Shown here one piece after another: positions 1 through 5,857 of a stretch of 7,454 bases of DNA. The position numbers and the translations under genes are program-made. Each line of letters starts with the position of its first letter. The first letter of the stretch is position 1. Origin of the DNA: CAZGSG01 sp964528095. Its GTDB lineage: Bacteria > Bacteroidota > Bacteroidia > Chitinophagales > Chitinophagaceae. The notes beneath the pieces were generated by a model. That model did not search any database, was not told the DNA's origin, and saw nothing but the letters and a program-made list of their open reading frames with translations. The stretch is taken from the NCBI GenBank assembly GCA_964528095.1, contig CAZGSG010000291.1:1-7454 (forward strand), in the 5' to 3' direction.

Positions 1-3
1 TGA

Positions 4-1542
4 TTATATGGGCTGAACTTCTTTTTTCTTTGCCTGGTTTATTTCCCTTTGCTTATTTTTTATTTCCTGTATTTTCAAACTTTCATACTCTGCCCTTTTC
101 CTGTTCAGCTCATCACGTTTTACTTCCACTTCTTTGCGCTCCTTCTCTATTTTCGCTTTTAGTGCTGCTTCCTCGCTATTATTTTTTCCCTGGTGAATAG
201 CCAACTCGGCTTTACTTTTTCCGATGGATTCTTTCTTTTCTCCAATTTGCTCTTTGATCTTTATAATTTCCTGCAAGGCTCTATCAGCATCGGTGATTTT
301 AATTTCCGGGGTCTTCATTACTGGTGGTGTTTCAGTGATTTTACCTGTAATAATACTGGCATCTGTCTTTTCCTTTTTTGCAGGTATCGTGTCTGCAATT
401 GTTGTCTGAATGTAAAGGCTTTTCTTCTTCTCTTTTTTCGCTGGCTGCACAGCAGGTTTTACCAGGTCTGTTTCTTTCAACTGGAAGAAGGGCTGCTGCC
501 TGATAGTACCCTGCTCAAAGCATGTAGCGGCAGGCATCTCCATCTTTTCCCGGGTCACATATGTAAAAGCGGAAAACAATAATAGACCTGACAGCAGGGC
601 GAGTTTTTCAAAAGGATTGAGTTTTTTGTTTTCATTAGTTACTATTCTTTTTACACGGTGGAGCAAGTATTGTTTCTTACTACTGATAGCCATTGCATAC
701 GGCATGTGATGTAAGGAGTATTCTTCGAAACTAACCAGCGCATTCAGGTAATGACGTTTCTGCCCGATTTTGTTCACCACAATATCATCACAGCAGGCTT
801 CTCTTTCCTGTCTCAACAAGGAAGATATCCAAAGCAGCGAAGGGTTAAAAAAGAATATCGCTTCTGCAAAATGTTGTAAAAAGTTTACGAAAAAATCTTT
901 TCTTTTAATATGGCCCAACTCATGAAGCAATACCGCTTCTACCTGCTCAGCTGGGATATTGGCTATCAACCCCACCGGTAATAAAATAACAGGTCGTAAA
1001 AAACCAAGTGTTACAGGTACTTTCACCAGCTCCGATTGTAACAGGGTGATAGATTGCCGAATGCCCAGGCTATCTCTCAATTGCTCCAATCTTATTTTCC
1101 ATTCATCAGTTATGGAAAATGTTTTGTAATGACGTAAACGTCGTACAGCCATAAGACCTGTAGTTAATTTCATGCAATTCAGTAAAAAAAACAATGCCCA
1201 GGTCGTCAATAGTAAACCCGTATTATCATTAACCCAGCTCGTGAGATCAGTATTGATGCCTGTTGGAGATACCGCTGTGGTGATCTCAGGAATGTTATTG
1301 ACGGCTTTAGGCATATGGTAAAGGGAGCCTGCTATCTTTTCTTGTTTATCCAACTGAACAAAAAATGTAATGAAAGCAGTGATGAGGAACAGGATCATTA
1401 CCATTCCCAATAAATTATACCGCAGCCTGGCTACAGACTTCCGTGTGCAACTGATGATTATGGCAGCAAGCAATGCTGCCAGCAGACCCTGCCATAGCGA
1501 ATGGACCATTACCCAGGCGAGGCTATTTATTATTTGTTGCAT
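4..1542 (-). CDS. M56 family (BlaR1/MecR1-type) membrane zinc metallopeptidase with coiled-coil periplasmic tail
   Basis: A complete 512-residue protein. Hydrophobic segments near residues 8-31, 44-63, 108-133 and 313-329 give the four-helix BlaR1 layout, with the protease domain on the cytoplasmic side between helices 3 and 4. The zinc site is visible as HELGH at 207-211, with the expected downstream acidic ligand in RQEREACCDD (244-253, probably Glu248). In the family, an external signal activates this protease, which inactivates the partner BlaI repressor. That partner is encoded just upstream on the same strand, 197 bases away. After helix 4 (from about 330) there is no penicillin-binding sensor domain and no TonB-like end. 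Instead there is a Lys/Pro-rich linker and a Lys/Glu-rich coiled coil (about 415-509). The signal is therefore probably not a beta-lactam bound by this protein itself. The start is supported by an in-frame stop eight codons or fewer upstream and by the typical hydrophobic N-terminus. Family assignment is firm; the signal and target are inferred. Confidence 0.93.
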   Translation of the reverse strand: MQQIINSLAWVMVHSLWQGLLAALLAAIIISCTRKSVARLRYNLLGMVMILFLITAFITFFVQLDKQEKIAGSLYHMPKAVNNIPEITTAVSPTGINTDLTSWVNDNTGLLLTTWALFFLLNCMKLTTGLMAVRRLRHYKTFSITDEWKIRLEQLRDSLGIRQSITLLQSELVKVPVTLGFLRPVILLPVGLIANIPAEQVEAVLLHELGHIKRKDFFVNFLQHFAEAIFFFNPSLLWISSLLRQEREACCDDIVVNKIGQKRHYLNALVSFEEYSLHHMPYAMAISSKKQYLLHRVKRIVTNENKKLNPFEKLALLSGLLLFSAFTYVTREKMEMPAATCFEQGTIRQQPFFQLKETDLVKPAVQPAKKEKKKSLYIQTTIADTIPAKKEKTDASIITGKITETPPVMKTPEIKITDADRALQEIIKIKEQIGEKKESIGKSKAELAIHQGKNNSEEAALKAKIEKERKEVEVKRDELNRKRAEYESLKIQEIKNKQREINQAKKKEVQPI

Positions 1543-1739
1543 ACGGTGATTTTATTATCTATTGCTTAATTCGATATTTTTTCTTCTGCTGGCCATGATA
1601 ATTTTCCTGACCTGTTTTTTTTCGATAGCGAACATAAGATCTCTTGCAGGAATGCAGTATCCCCCCAGGTCTGTGCTCCCACAAACCTTGATCTTCTCCC
1701 GGCTTACTATCGCTGTTATAGTTATCCTACCCTCTTGTT

Positions 1740-2135
1740 TTAATCATCCAGCTTTTTTATCAGTTCTTTTATCACTTCCATTTCTTTTTTGGATGTCTTC
1801 TTGTTACCAAGCAACTGCATCAACAGGCTACGGGCCGATCCGTTGTACATGGTATCCACAAAACGCTCAAGCAAGAAGTTTTTTGTTTTACTTTCTTCTT
1901 CCGCGGCACTATAAATATGTTTCATCTGGCTTTCATCTCTTAACAACAAGCCCTTCTCCGCCATCACCTGCATCTGCTTGAGGGTAGAGCTATATTGTAC
2001 TTCCCGTTTCTGCTCATTCAGGTGATCATTTACAAAGCGAACGGTATTGGGACCAAACTGCCACAGTACCTGCAATATCTCCAACTCAGACTTTGTAGGT
2101 TCGGGAAGATTATTTTCTCGTGTATTTTCTTGCAT
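1740..2135 (-). CDS. BlaI/MecI/CopY-family transcriptional repressor
   Basis: A complete 131-residue protein of normal length for BlaI/MecI. The N-terminal winged helix (about 13-80) starts with PTKSELEILQVLW, the family's first-helix signature. The recognition region is around 44-62 (REVQYSSTLKQMQVMAEKGL) and is followed by the wing. The C-terminal helices (about 85-131) correspond to the dimerisation part, where the Bacteroidota-type segment DTMYNGSARSLLMQLL occurs. In the family, the dimer represses its own operon and target genes until the M56 partner triggers its cleavage. The partner gene follows on the same strand, so the two very likely form an operon. No beta-lactamase or copper gene is nearby, so its regulon cannot be read from this window. 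Half-sites in front of the gene (2137-2197) suggest autoregulation. Confidence 0.93.
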   Translation of the reverse strand: MQENTRENNLPEPTKSELEILQVLWQFGPNTVRFVNDHLNEQKREVQYSSTLKQMQVMAEKGLLLRDESQMKHIYSAAEEESKTKNFLLERFVDTMYNGSARSLLMQLLGNKKTSKKEMEVIKELIKKLDD

Positions 2136-2136
2136 G

Positions 2137-2197
2137 AACTAAAGGTAGGATTTTTATCGTACGTTTAAAATATTATCTTTAGTTGGCTAAAATTTAG
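2137..2197. promoter_or_regulatory. Candidate BlaI operator and promoter region
   Basis: Directly upstream of the repressor start is an inverted repeat: AACTAAAGGTA (2137-2147) and TATCTTTAGTT (2174-2184), 10 of 11 matching, with centres about 37 bases apart. The second arm runs into TTTAG-TTGG-CTAAA (2178-2191) and CTAAA-A-TTTAG (2187-2197), giving four TTTAG/CTAAA half-sites in 61 bases. On the minus strand the first arm reads TACCTTTA, 7 of 8 to the Bacteroidota -7 consensus TAnnTTTG. It lies so close to the ATG that the transcript would be nearly leaderless. On the plus strand the second arm reads TATCTTTA, also 7 of 8. No clear -33 TTTG accompanies either. A repressor bound here would cover the -7 box. 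The repeats are seen; the operator role is inferred. Confidence 0.45.
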
Positions 2198-2830
2198 GAT
2201 GAGCGGTTAGCCCAATAAGGCAGGTTGCAGGTATTAATTCAAAAAATTAATAGCAGTAAACCCCTATAAATCTTAGCTAAACAATATTGCTGAAACCCTT
2301 ACTGGTAAAGCCTTTACAGCTGATAAAAGGGGTAAAAACGGTACAGCCCTCCGGTAAAAAAACGCTCCTGTTCTTAGTCAAAAAATATCTAGATTTATTT
2401 TACAACTCTCCTGACTGACCGAAATAACAGAAAAATGAAAGAACGATATCCTGATATTCGAAGTAGTTAAGTCGTTGGTTCTTTCTGATCGGTTGGTTGA
2501 ATGTAATGTGACTGGTTCTTATTTATTATAGACTGGGAAACGCTGATTGCAATACTCTCTGCACCTGATAGACCAGCCGTCATCAGTGAGATCATAGACC
2601 GGCAATAGAGTAGCAAATTCTGAGACGTACGCCTTTCAGGAATTTTTCTGAAGTTAATTCTACTACTCTATTCATTACAGAATTATGCCATTCCTCCCTT
2701 TTGGAATTCTCCGTAAACGGGAAGCCGCGCGATTCGCCTATGCAAGAACTTCATAAAAATTCCTGTATGTTAAACCCTGTCCTTATGCTTATGCAGTTTA
2801 TACCGGCCGAGAATTCTCATCATTTTAAGT
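2198..2830. other. Intergenic stretch without a recognisable gene
   Basis: No reading frame here looks like a real protein on either strand, and no tRNA or known RNA was recognised. Weak structure only: TTAGCTAA (2273-2280), another palindrome resembling the repressor half-sites; a compact dyad CTGGTAAAG/CTTTACAG (2302-2319); a 10-base inverted repeat AATAGAGTAG (2604-2613) with CTACTCTATT (2663-2672), enclosing a small TTCAG/CTGAA stem (2635-2652); and the EcoRI-type palindrome GAGAATTCTC (2809-2818). A long leader for the gene at 2915 or an unannotated small RNA cannot be excluded. Confidence 0.5.
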
Positions 2831-2875
2831 GGCCATTTAAATTGGCCGATACCCTGTACATGATACAGGCCAATT
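2831..2875 (+). promoter_or_regulatory. Overlapping inverted repeats upstream of the regulator gene
   Basis: Three nested dyads lie 40-84 bases before the start at 2915. GGCCATTTAAATTGGCC (2831-2847) is a near-palindrome. AATTGGCC (2840-2847) is perfectly complementary to GGCCAATT (2868-2875). Between them CCTGTA (2853-2858) pairs with TACAGG (2864-2869) around a five-base loop. The second and third pairings share GG at 2868-2869, so they compete. This could be a pair of operators or, if transcribed, a switchable leader structure. No good -7/-33 pair was found for this gene, so the transcription start is unknown. Confidence 0.4.
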
Positions 2876-2914
2876 GCCCGCCTCGCATTTATTGTATGTA
2901 AGAAATCGCTATGA

Positions 2915-3784
2915 ATGAAGGAGGAGAAAGTAATATTATTGGGTTGTGATGATACAAAAACTGTAGCTATTGTGATGAATAGCATTGGGGAATCGGAATA
3001 TTATGCTTACAATATAATAACAGTAACAAAAAGTTCGGATTTAATAAACCTGACAAAATCTGTGACTCCGGACCTGGTCATTCCCTGTTTTCGTGATAAC
3101 CAGCTTGTCGTGAACGATTTAAGCTCCTTCGCTAAAAGTCCTGCGTTTCCAATTCTCTGTATCTCAAAAGAAACTGCATATGAAAAACTCTACTGGCCAA
3201 AAAATTCGATTGTATTTGTCTATTTACTGGAACATATCAACCGTGCCGGTTATCTTAATTCTATAATCAATTCAATTTTTTTACTAAAAAATGATCCTCT
3301 TGCTAAAAACAAATCTACCAGTCTTGCCGAGGCGGCGATAAAAGATAACCAGTTAAGGAGCGATAGGGATATGAGCAAAGTTGTACTGGAATTGGATCAG
3401 AAGGTCGATGTGTTATTAAAAGTGAAAGAGCGCATCGCCGGTCTTTTCTCCCAGGTAGAAGACCCTATAAGGGTTGAGTTAACGCATATCGTTAACTCCA
3501 TTAAAAAATCGGTAAATGACACTAAGCTCTGGGAAGATTTTAAATTGTATTTTGTAAAAACCAACCCCGACTTCCTCTTCCTGCTGGTAAAAAAATATCC
3601 CAGCTTAACCCAGATCGACCTGAAATACTGCTGCTACCTCAAGATGAATATGTCAAATGATGATATAAAATCTTTACTGGGCATCAACCAGGAAAGTGTA
3701 CGCACACATAAATATCGTTTAAAGAAAAAAATGGTGCTCGGCAGGGACCAAAGCCTTAGGAGCTATTTACAATCGTTTAATTGA
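2915..3784 (+). CDS. Pseudo-receiver/LuxR-like helix-turn-helix transcriptional regulator
   Basis: A 289-residue cytoplasmic protein with no membrane segment. Residues about 5-125 follow a response-regulator receiver pattern: first strand KVILLG, then acidic pair Asp12-Asp13. However, the strand that should end in the phospho-acceptor Asp reads PDLVIPC, putting Cys58 there, and the usual KP pair reads EH (106-107). It is therefore probably not controlled by ordinary phosphorylation. A helical linker (about 145-200) follows. Residues 206-285 match the Bacteroidota LuxR-like ending: W-x-x-F, a PDF segment, KYPSLTQIDLKYCCYLKMNM, then SNDDIKSLLGINQESVRTHKYRLKKKM as the helix-turn-helix. The ATG at 2915 is chosen because an ATG four bases earlier hits a stop after 12 codons. 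The AAGGAGG run at 2918 lies inside the gene and is not its ribosome site. It is the gene directly upstream of the injection-system operon on the same strand, so it may regulate it; that is inference. Confidence 0.8.
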   Translation: MKEEKVILLGCDDTKTVAIVMNSIGESEYYAYNIITVTKSSDLINLTKSVTPDLVIPCFRDNQLVVNDLSSFAKSPAFPILCISKETAYEKLYWPKNSIVFVYLLEHINRAGYLNSIINSIFLLKNDPLAKNKSTSLAEAAIKDNQLRSDRDMSKVVLELDQKVDVLLKVKERIAGLFSQVEDPIRVELTHIVNSIKKSVNDTKLWEDFKLYFVKTNPDFLFLLVKKYPSLTQIDLKYCCYLKMNMSNDDIKSLLGINQESVRTHKYRLKKKMVLGRDQSLRSYLQSFN

Positions 3785-3806
3785 TACGAGATTTTCACAT
3801 TTTATT

Positions 3807-3876
3807 GGGCTCCGTGGTAAACGATTTTATAAAGGGAAGGCTGGGGCGAGCCTGTTATTTGTTTTTACACGGAGCC
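3807..3876. repeat. Inverted repeat GGCTCCGTG(G)TAAA / TTTACACGGAGCC
   Basis: GGGCTCCGTGGTAAA (3807-3821) is complementary to TTTTTACACGGAGCC (3862-3876) over 13 bases with one extra G in the left arm; the loop is about 40 bases. A third copy in the orientation of the left arm, GGCCTCCGTGTAAAAAA, lies at 4110-4126. The position just after the regulator stop codon (3784) fits a transcript-end structure, but the spread of copies over 320 bases looks more like a small dispersed repeat. Confidence 0.6.
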
Positions 3877-3914
3877 GCCTTCGCTAAAGCTTCAGCGTAG
3901 GCGCTACGGCGGCT
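3873..3914. repeat. GC-rich REP-like palindrome
   Basis: AGCCGCC (3873-3879) pairs with GGCGGCT (3908-3914). The enclosed DNA contains the near-palindrome CGCTAAAGCTTCAGCG (3882-3897, one mismatch) and a small CGTAG/CTACG stem (3896-3908). Base composition is much richer in G and C than the flanks. This is the form of a repetitive extragenic palindrome. It overlaps the right arm of the preceding inverted repeat. Copy number in the genome cannot be judged from this window. Confidence 0.5.
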
Positions 3915-3979
3915 GATACAGGTGGTCATTCCGCTATTTCGATTATTATTCTACTCCTGGTTAGTACTCAATTTTGTTG

Positions 3980-4043
3980 TTCAAAAATAAAAGAGACACG
4001 GAGTTGGTATACTCTTCCAATTCCGTGTCTCCTTTATTTTGAA
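3980..4043. terminator. Strong, probably bidirectional hairpin terminator
   Basis: The arms 3980-4007 and 4017-4043 form a stem of about 26 base pairs, with one G-U pair (4003/4021), one A-C mismatch (3992/4032), one bulged A near 3983, and a nine-base loop (4008-4016). The GC-rich core GAGACACGGA/TCCGTGTCTC is flanked by an A-rich left side and a T-rich right side (CTTTATTTTG). On the minus strand the tail is TTTTATTTTTG. This A-tract/stem/T-tract layout suits termination in both directions. It probably ends transcription from the regulator gene, about 200 bases upstream, and insulates the operon at 4417. Confidence 0.65.
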
Positions 4044-4320
4044 GACCTACTAAAACAATATTCAGTATAAAGTGATCATCAACCAGAATGAATGATTATT
4101 TATTTTCCGGGCCTCCGTGTAAAAAAGATCTTTGAGCAAACTTCCTACAGAAAAAAGTGTCCCGCAAGTTGTACAGGTTCTGTATGATCTTTCTGAAGGA
4201 AACCGTGTTTTTCCATTACATCACCACCCCTCCTCCGCGAGTGAAGATAATAACCTTTGTTGCTTGTATACGATTTGTCTACGCATTCACCTGGCTTGTA
4301 TACGGATGGTATATGCGCGA
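4044..4320. other. Gene-free stretch with direct repeat GCTTGTATACG
   Basis: No convincing coding sequence. GCTTGTATACG occurs twice, at 4262-4272 and 4294-4304, in direct orientation. The copies are 32 bases apart, about three helical turns, each with the palindromic core GTATAC. They sit 17-59 bases upstream of the proposed -33 element, where an activator would be expected to bind. A related GGTATAC occurs in the terminator loop (4006-4012). A copy of the TCCGTGTAAA repeat is at 4110-4126. The repeat is seen; a regulator-binding role is inferred. Confidence 0.45.
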
Positions 4321-4354
4321 TTTTGGTGATCCCCTGTCTATAAGAATATCTTTA
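4321..4354 (+). promoter_or_regulatory. Candidate promoter of the injection-system operon
   Basis: TTTTG (4321-4325) and TATCTTTA (4347-4354) are 21 bases apart. This fits the Bacteroidota primary sigma-factor pattern TTTG, 19-21 bases, TAnnTTTG, with one mismatch in the -7 box. A start near 4360 would give a leader of about 55 bases before the ATG at 4417. It is the only pair of this quality noticed between the upstream terminator and the operon. Confidence 0.5.
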
Positions 4355-4355
4355 C

Positions 4356-4381
4356 GTCAGTCATATCAACTGACAGTTTTT
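4356..4381 (+). promoter_or_regulatory. Leader hairpin followed by a T run
   Basis: GTCAGT (4356-4361) and ACTGAC (4369-4374) form a six-base stem with a seven-base loop, then AG and TTTTT (4377-4381). If transcription starts near 4360 part or all of this lies at the very 5' end of the transcript. It could stabilise the messenger, act as a weak attenuator, or be an operator dyad in DNA. The stem is short, so a true terminator is doubtful. Confidence 0.35.
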
Positions 4382-4416
4382 ATTGCCCGTACTAAAGCAT
4401 TTCAACAGATTACAGA

Positions 4417-4995
4417 ATGATCAATAAAGCACTCCAGTTTACCAAAAATGTTCTTGACCAGCATCTGAAGAATCGGTTTGCTCTCGATGAAAGCAAAGTA
4501 GTGCTGAATAACCTGATAGAAGGCAATGGAACACTGCCCCTGATCAACCAGAATAAAATCGTGCTTTCGTTGATCAATATTGAAAAAGAAACAAATAAAC
4601 GTTTCTACGGAAGAAATCAAAAATTGGCAACCGGGAATTTTTCAGATGTCAACCCGATGGATAGGTATAACCTTGATCTCCTGGTAAGTTCAAACTTTGA
4701 TGATTATGGAGAAACCCTCAGCTATTTAAATGCGGTCATCCTTTTTTTACAGGCATATAATACCCTTGATGCAGGTTTATCTTCTGCCATGCCTGCCGGA
4801 TTGGGCAGGTTGGAATTTGAAATAGAAAAGATCAGCTATCACGACATGCACAGCTTGTGGACAGCCATGGGCGCAAAATACCAGCCATCTGTTATCTACA
4901 AGGTCAGGCTGATCACTATGCAGGCCAACGAAACACTTGGATTTAGCACCGGTATTTCAAAAATCGCAAACCAGCTTGAACTGAATGCAGACTAA
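4417..4995 (+). CDS. Pvc16/DUF4255-family tail terminator (cap) protein of a contractile injection system
   Basis: A complete 192-residue soluble protein. It matches the DUF4255 (Pvc16 N-terminal domain) pattern throughout: an N-terminal helix MINKALQFTKNVLDQHL, the strand pair KVVLNNL and NKIVLSLINIEKE, the central NLDLLVSSNFDDYGETLSYLN (86-105), then LEFEIEKIS with HSLWTAMGAKYQPSVIYKVRL (145-165). In Afp and PVC particles the homologous protein caps the end of the tube and sheath away from the baseplate and fixes particle length. As in many Bacteroidota eCIS loci it precedes the sheath gene. The only ATG at the natural N-terminus is at 4417; no Shine-Dalgarno is present, as usual for the phylum. 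The next gene overlaps its end by 11 bases, so the two are probably translationally coupled. Confidence 0.88.
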   Translation: MINKALQFTKNVLDQHLKNRFALDESKVVLNNLIEGNGTLPLINQNKIVLSLINIEKETNKRFYGRNQKLATGNFSDVNPMDRYNLDLLVSSNFDDYGETLSYLNAVILFLQAYNTLDAGLSSAMPAGLGRLEFEIEKISYHDMHSLWTAMGAKYQPSVIYKVRLITMQANETLGFSTGISKIANQLELNAD

Positions 4996-5827
4996 TTTTC
5001 AAATACTATTTTCTGTCAGGGTAGTTCACAGCTATTTTAGAAATGATATTTGTACCTGTCTTGACTTTACTGCAAACACGGCGACGGAAAAAGTACTGAA
5101 TAAGTATGGGTTCACCCTGAAAAGAAATATCAACGGATTTGACCTGGTGGTGAACACTGCCAGCTCTCCCCACAGCTTTTTACAATATATAAAAACAACA
5201 AGCGGGCTGGATCATTTTGCATTTAATATAGATAGCACCAATACTGATTTTGTATTTTTTACCGAACTGCCGGCTGACTGGTTATGGCAAATGGAATACA
5301 GTAATCAGGATCCTTTAAACAGCGGAGATAACAATAGCGTCGCGTTGCATCTCGCTTTGACCAATAAAAAAGCATCCCCGGAAATTGGGACTTTAAAGAT
5401 TTATTTTGATAATCTACCTGGTGTTGGCAACAATCATCTCCCTGTAAATTATATCATCAACCTGGCTGCCCGCTCTACACAATGGCAGTATTATATTATA
5501 AATAAAAATGCGGTACCGCTCGGCAACCCCTCTATAAGCGGAAAAGCCAATATTGACTTTATAGGACCTGAACAGGTACAACTGGAAAATGGTGAAGATG
5601 CATTGTTTTTTTATTCGGGAAAAACCAGGTTGCCGTTAAGCCAGACACCTATTTCCAAATTCGACCTCGTCAATAAAGTGACAGAAAATACGAACAATGC
5701 TATTAAGACAAATGCAGGCACCAAAATGGTTTTCAAAAATCTTCCTAATCCGGACCCATCGAATATGGGCACTGTACTTATCGATGGTAAAATAATTCCC
5801 GCTTCTCCAATGTATGTATATATATAA
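4985..5827 (+). CDS. Uncharacterised protein encoded between the cap and sheath genes of a contractile injection system
   Basis: A complete 280-residue protein with no signal peptide or membrane segment. The composition suggests mostly beta structure. Visible landmarks: VRVVHSYFRNDICTCLDF (11-28) with the only two cysteines as C-x-C (23, 25), KYGFTLKRNINGFDLVV (40-56), LDHFAFNIDSTNTDFVFFTELP (75-96), IYFDNLPG (139-146), AARSTQWQYYII (161-172), and a C-terminal VLIDGKIIPASPMYVYI. I recall similar proteins in Bacteroidota eCIS loci at this position but cannot name a family or function. The 11-base overlap with the cap gene and the 26-base gap to the sheath gene argue for a role in the particle itself, for example at the cap end or as an assembly factor. 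That role is inferred only. The first ATG of the frame is at 4985, and the coupling overlap supports it. Confidence 0.75.
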   Translation: MQTNFQILFSVRVVHSYFRNDICTCLDFTANTATEKVLNKYGFTLKRNINGFDLVVNTASSPHSFLQYIKTTSGLDHFAFNIDSTNTDFVFFTELPADWLWQMEYSNQDPLNSGDNNSVALHLALTNKKASPEIGTLKIYFDNLPGVGNNHLPVNYIINLAARSTQWQYYIINKNAVPLGNPSISGKANIDFIGPEQVQLENGEDALFFYSGKTRLPLSQTPISKFDLVNKVTENTNNAIKTNAGTKMVFKNLPNPDPSNMGTVLIDGKIIPASPMYVYI

Positions 5828-5842
5828 TTTAAAACTAAAAAA

Positions 5843-5857
5843 ATGAGAAATCTATGA
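5843..5857 (+). other. Four-codon mini-frame overlapping the sheath start
   Basis: ATG at 5843 reads Met-Arg-Asn-Leu and stops at TGA 5855-5857, overlapping the sheath ATG at 5854 in an ATGA. The gap after the previous stop (5828-5853) is very A-rich with no Shine-Dalgarno. The mini-frame decides that the sheath cannot start at 5843; it could also deliver ribosomes to the sheath start, but may be chance. Confidence 0.3.

Noticed and set aside
193..582. Plus-strand frames antisense to the M56 gene's tail
   Set aside because: They mirror the Lys/Glu-rich coiled-coil codons, which read as Phe/Leu/Ser-rich on the other strand; no independent support.
1562..1981. Plus-strand 139-codon frame starting with TTG, hydrophobic at its N-terminus
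   Set aside because: Its second half is antisense to the well-supported BlaI-type gene, it needs a rare start codon, and its protein resembles nothing; the hydrophobic look comes from T-rich antisense DNA.
2918..2924. AAGGAGG, a perfect Shine-Dalgarno-like run
   Set aside because: It lies inside the regulator's codons 2-4; no suitable start follows at the right distance, and starting later would remove the first strand of the receiver-like domain.
2701..2985. Short frames on both strands at the end of the 2136-2914 gap
   Set aside because: Both look like random translations; the minus-strand one runs into the start of the regulator gene and the plus-strand one spans the nested dyads.
3807..4126. 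Idea that the palindromes are a CRISPR array or integron attC sites
   Set aside because: Copies are few, irregularly spaced and in mixed orientation, with no equal-length spacers and no integrase or cas gene in view.
4132..4329. 65-codon TTG-start frame with a His-His-His segment
   Set aside because: No recognisable domain, rare start, overlaps the frame above in another phase; most likely chance in non-coding DNA.
4157..4420. 87-codon GTG-start frame whose stop overlaps the cap gene's ATG (ATGA)
   Set aside because: The overlap looks like coupling, but the protein is an implausible mix rich in Phe, Tyr, Ile and Cys, there is no ribosome site, and it runs through the proposed promoter, direct repeats and leader hairpin. 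It would be reconsidered if conserved in relatives.
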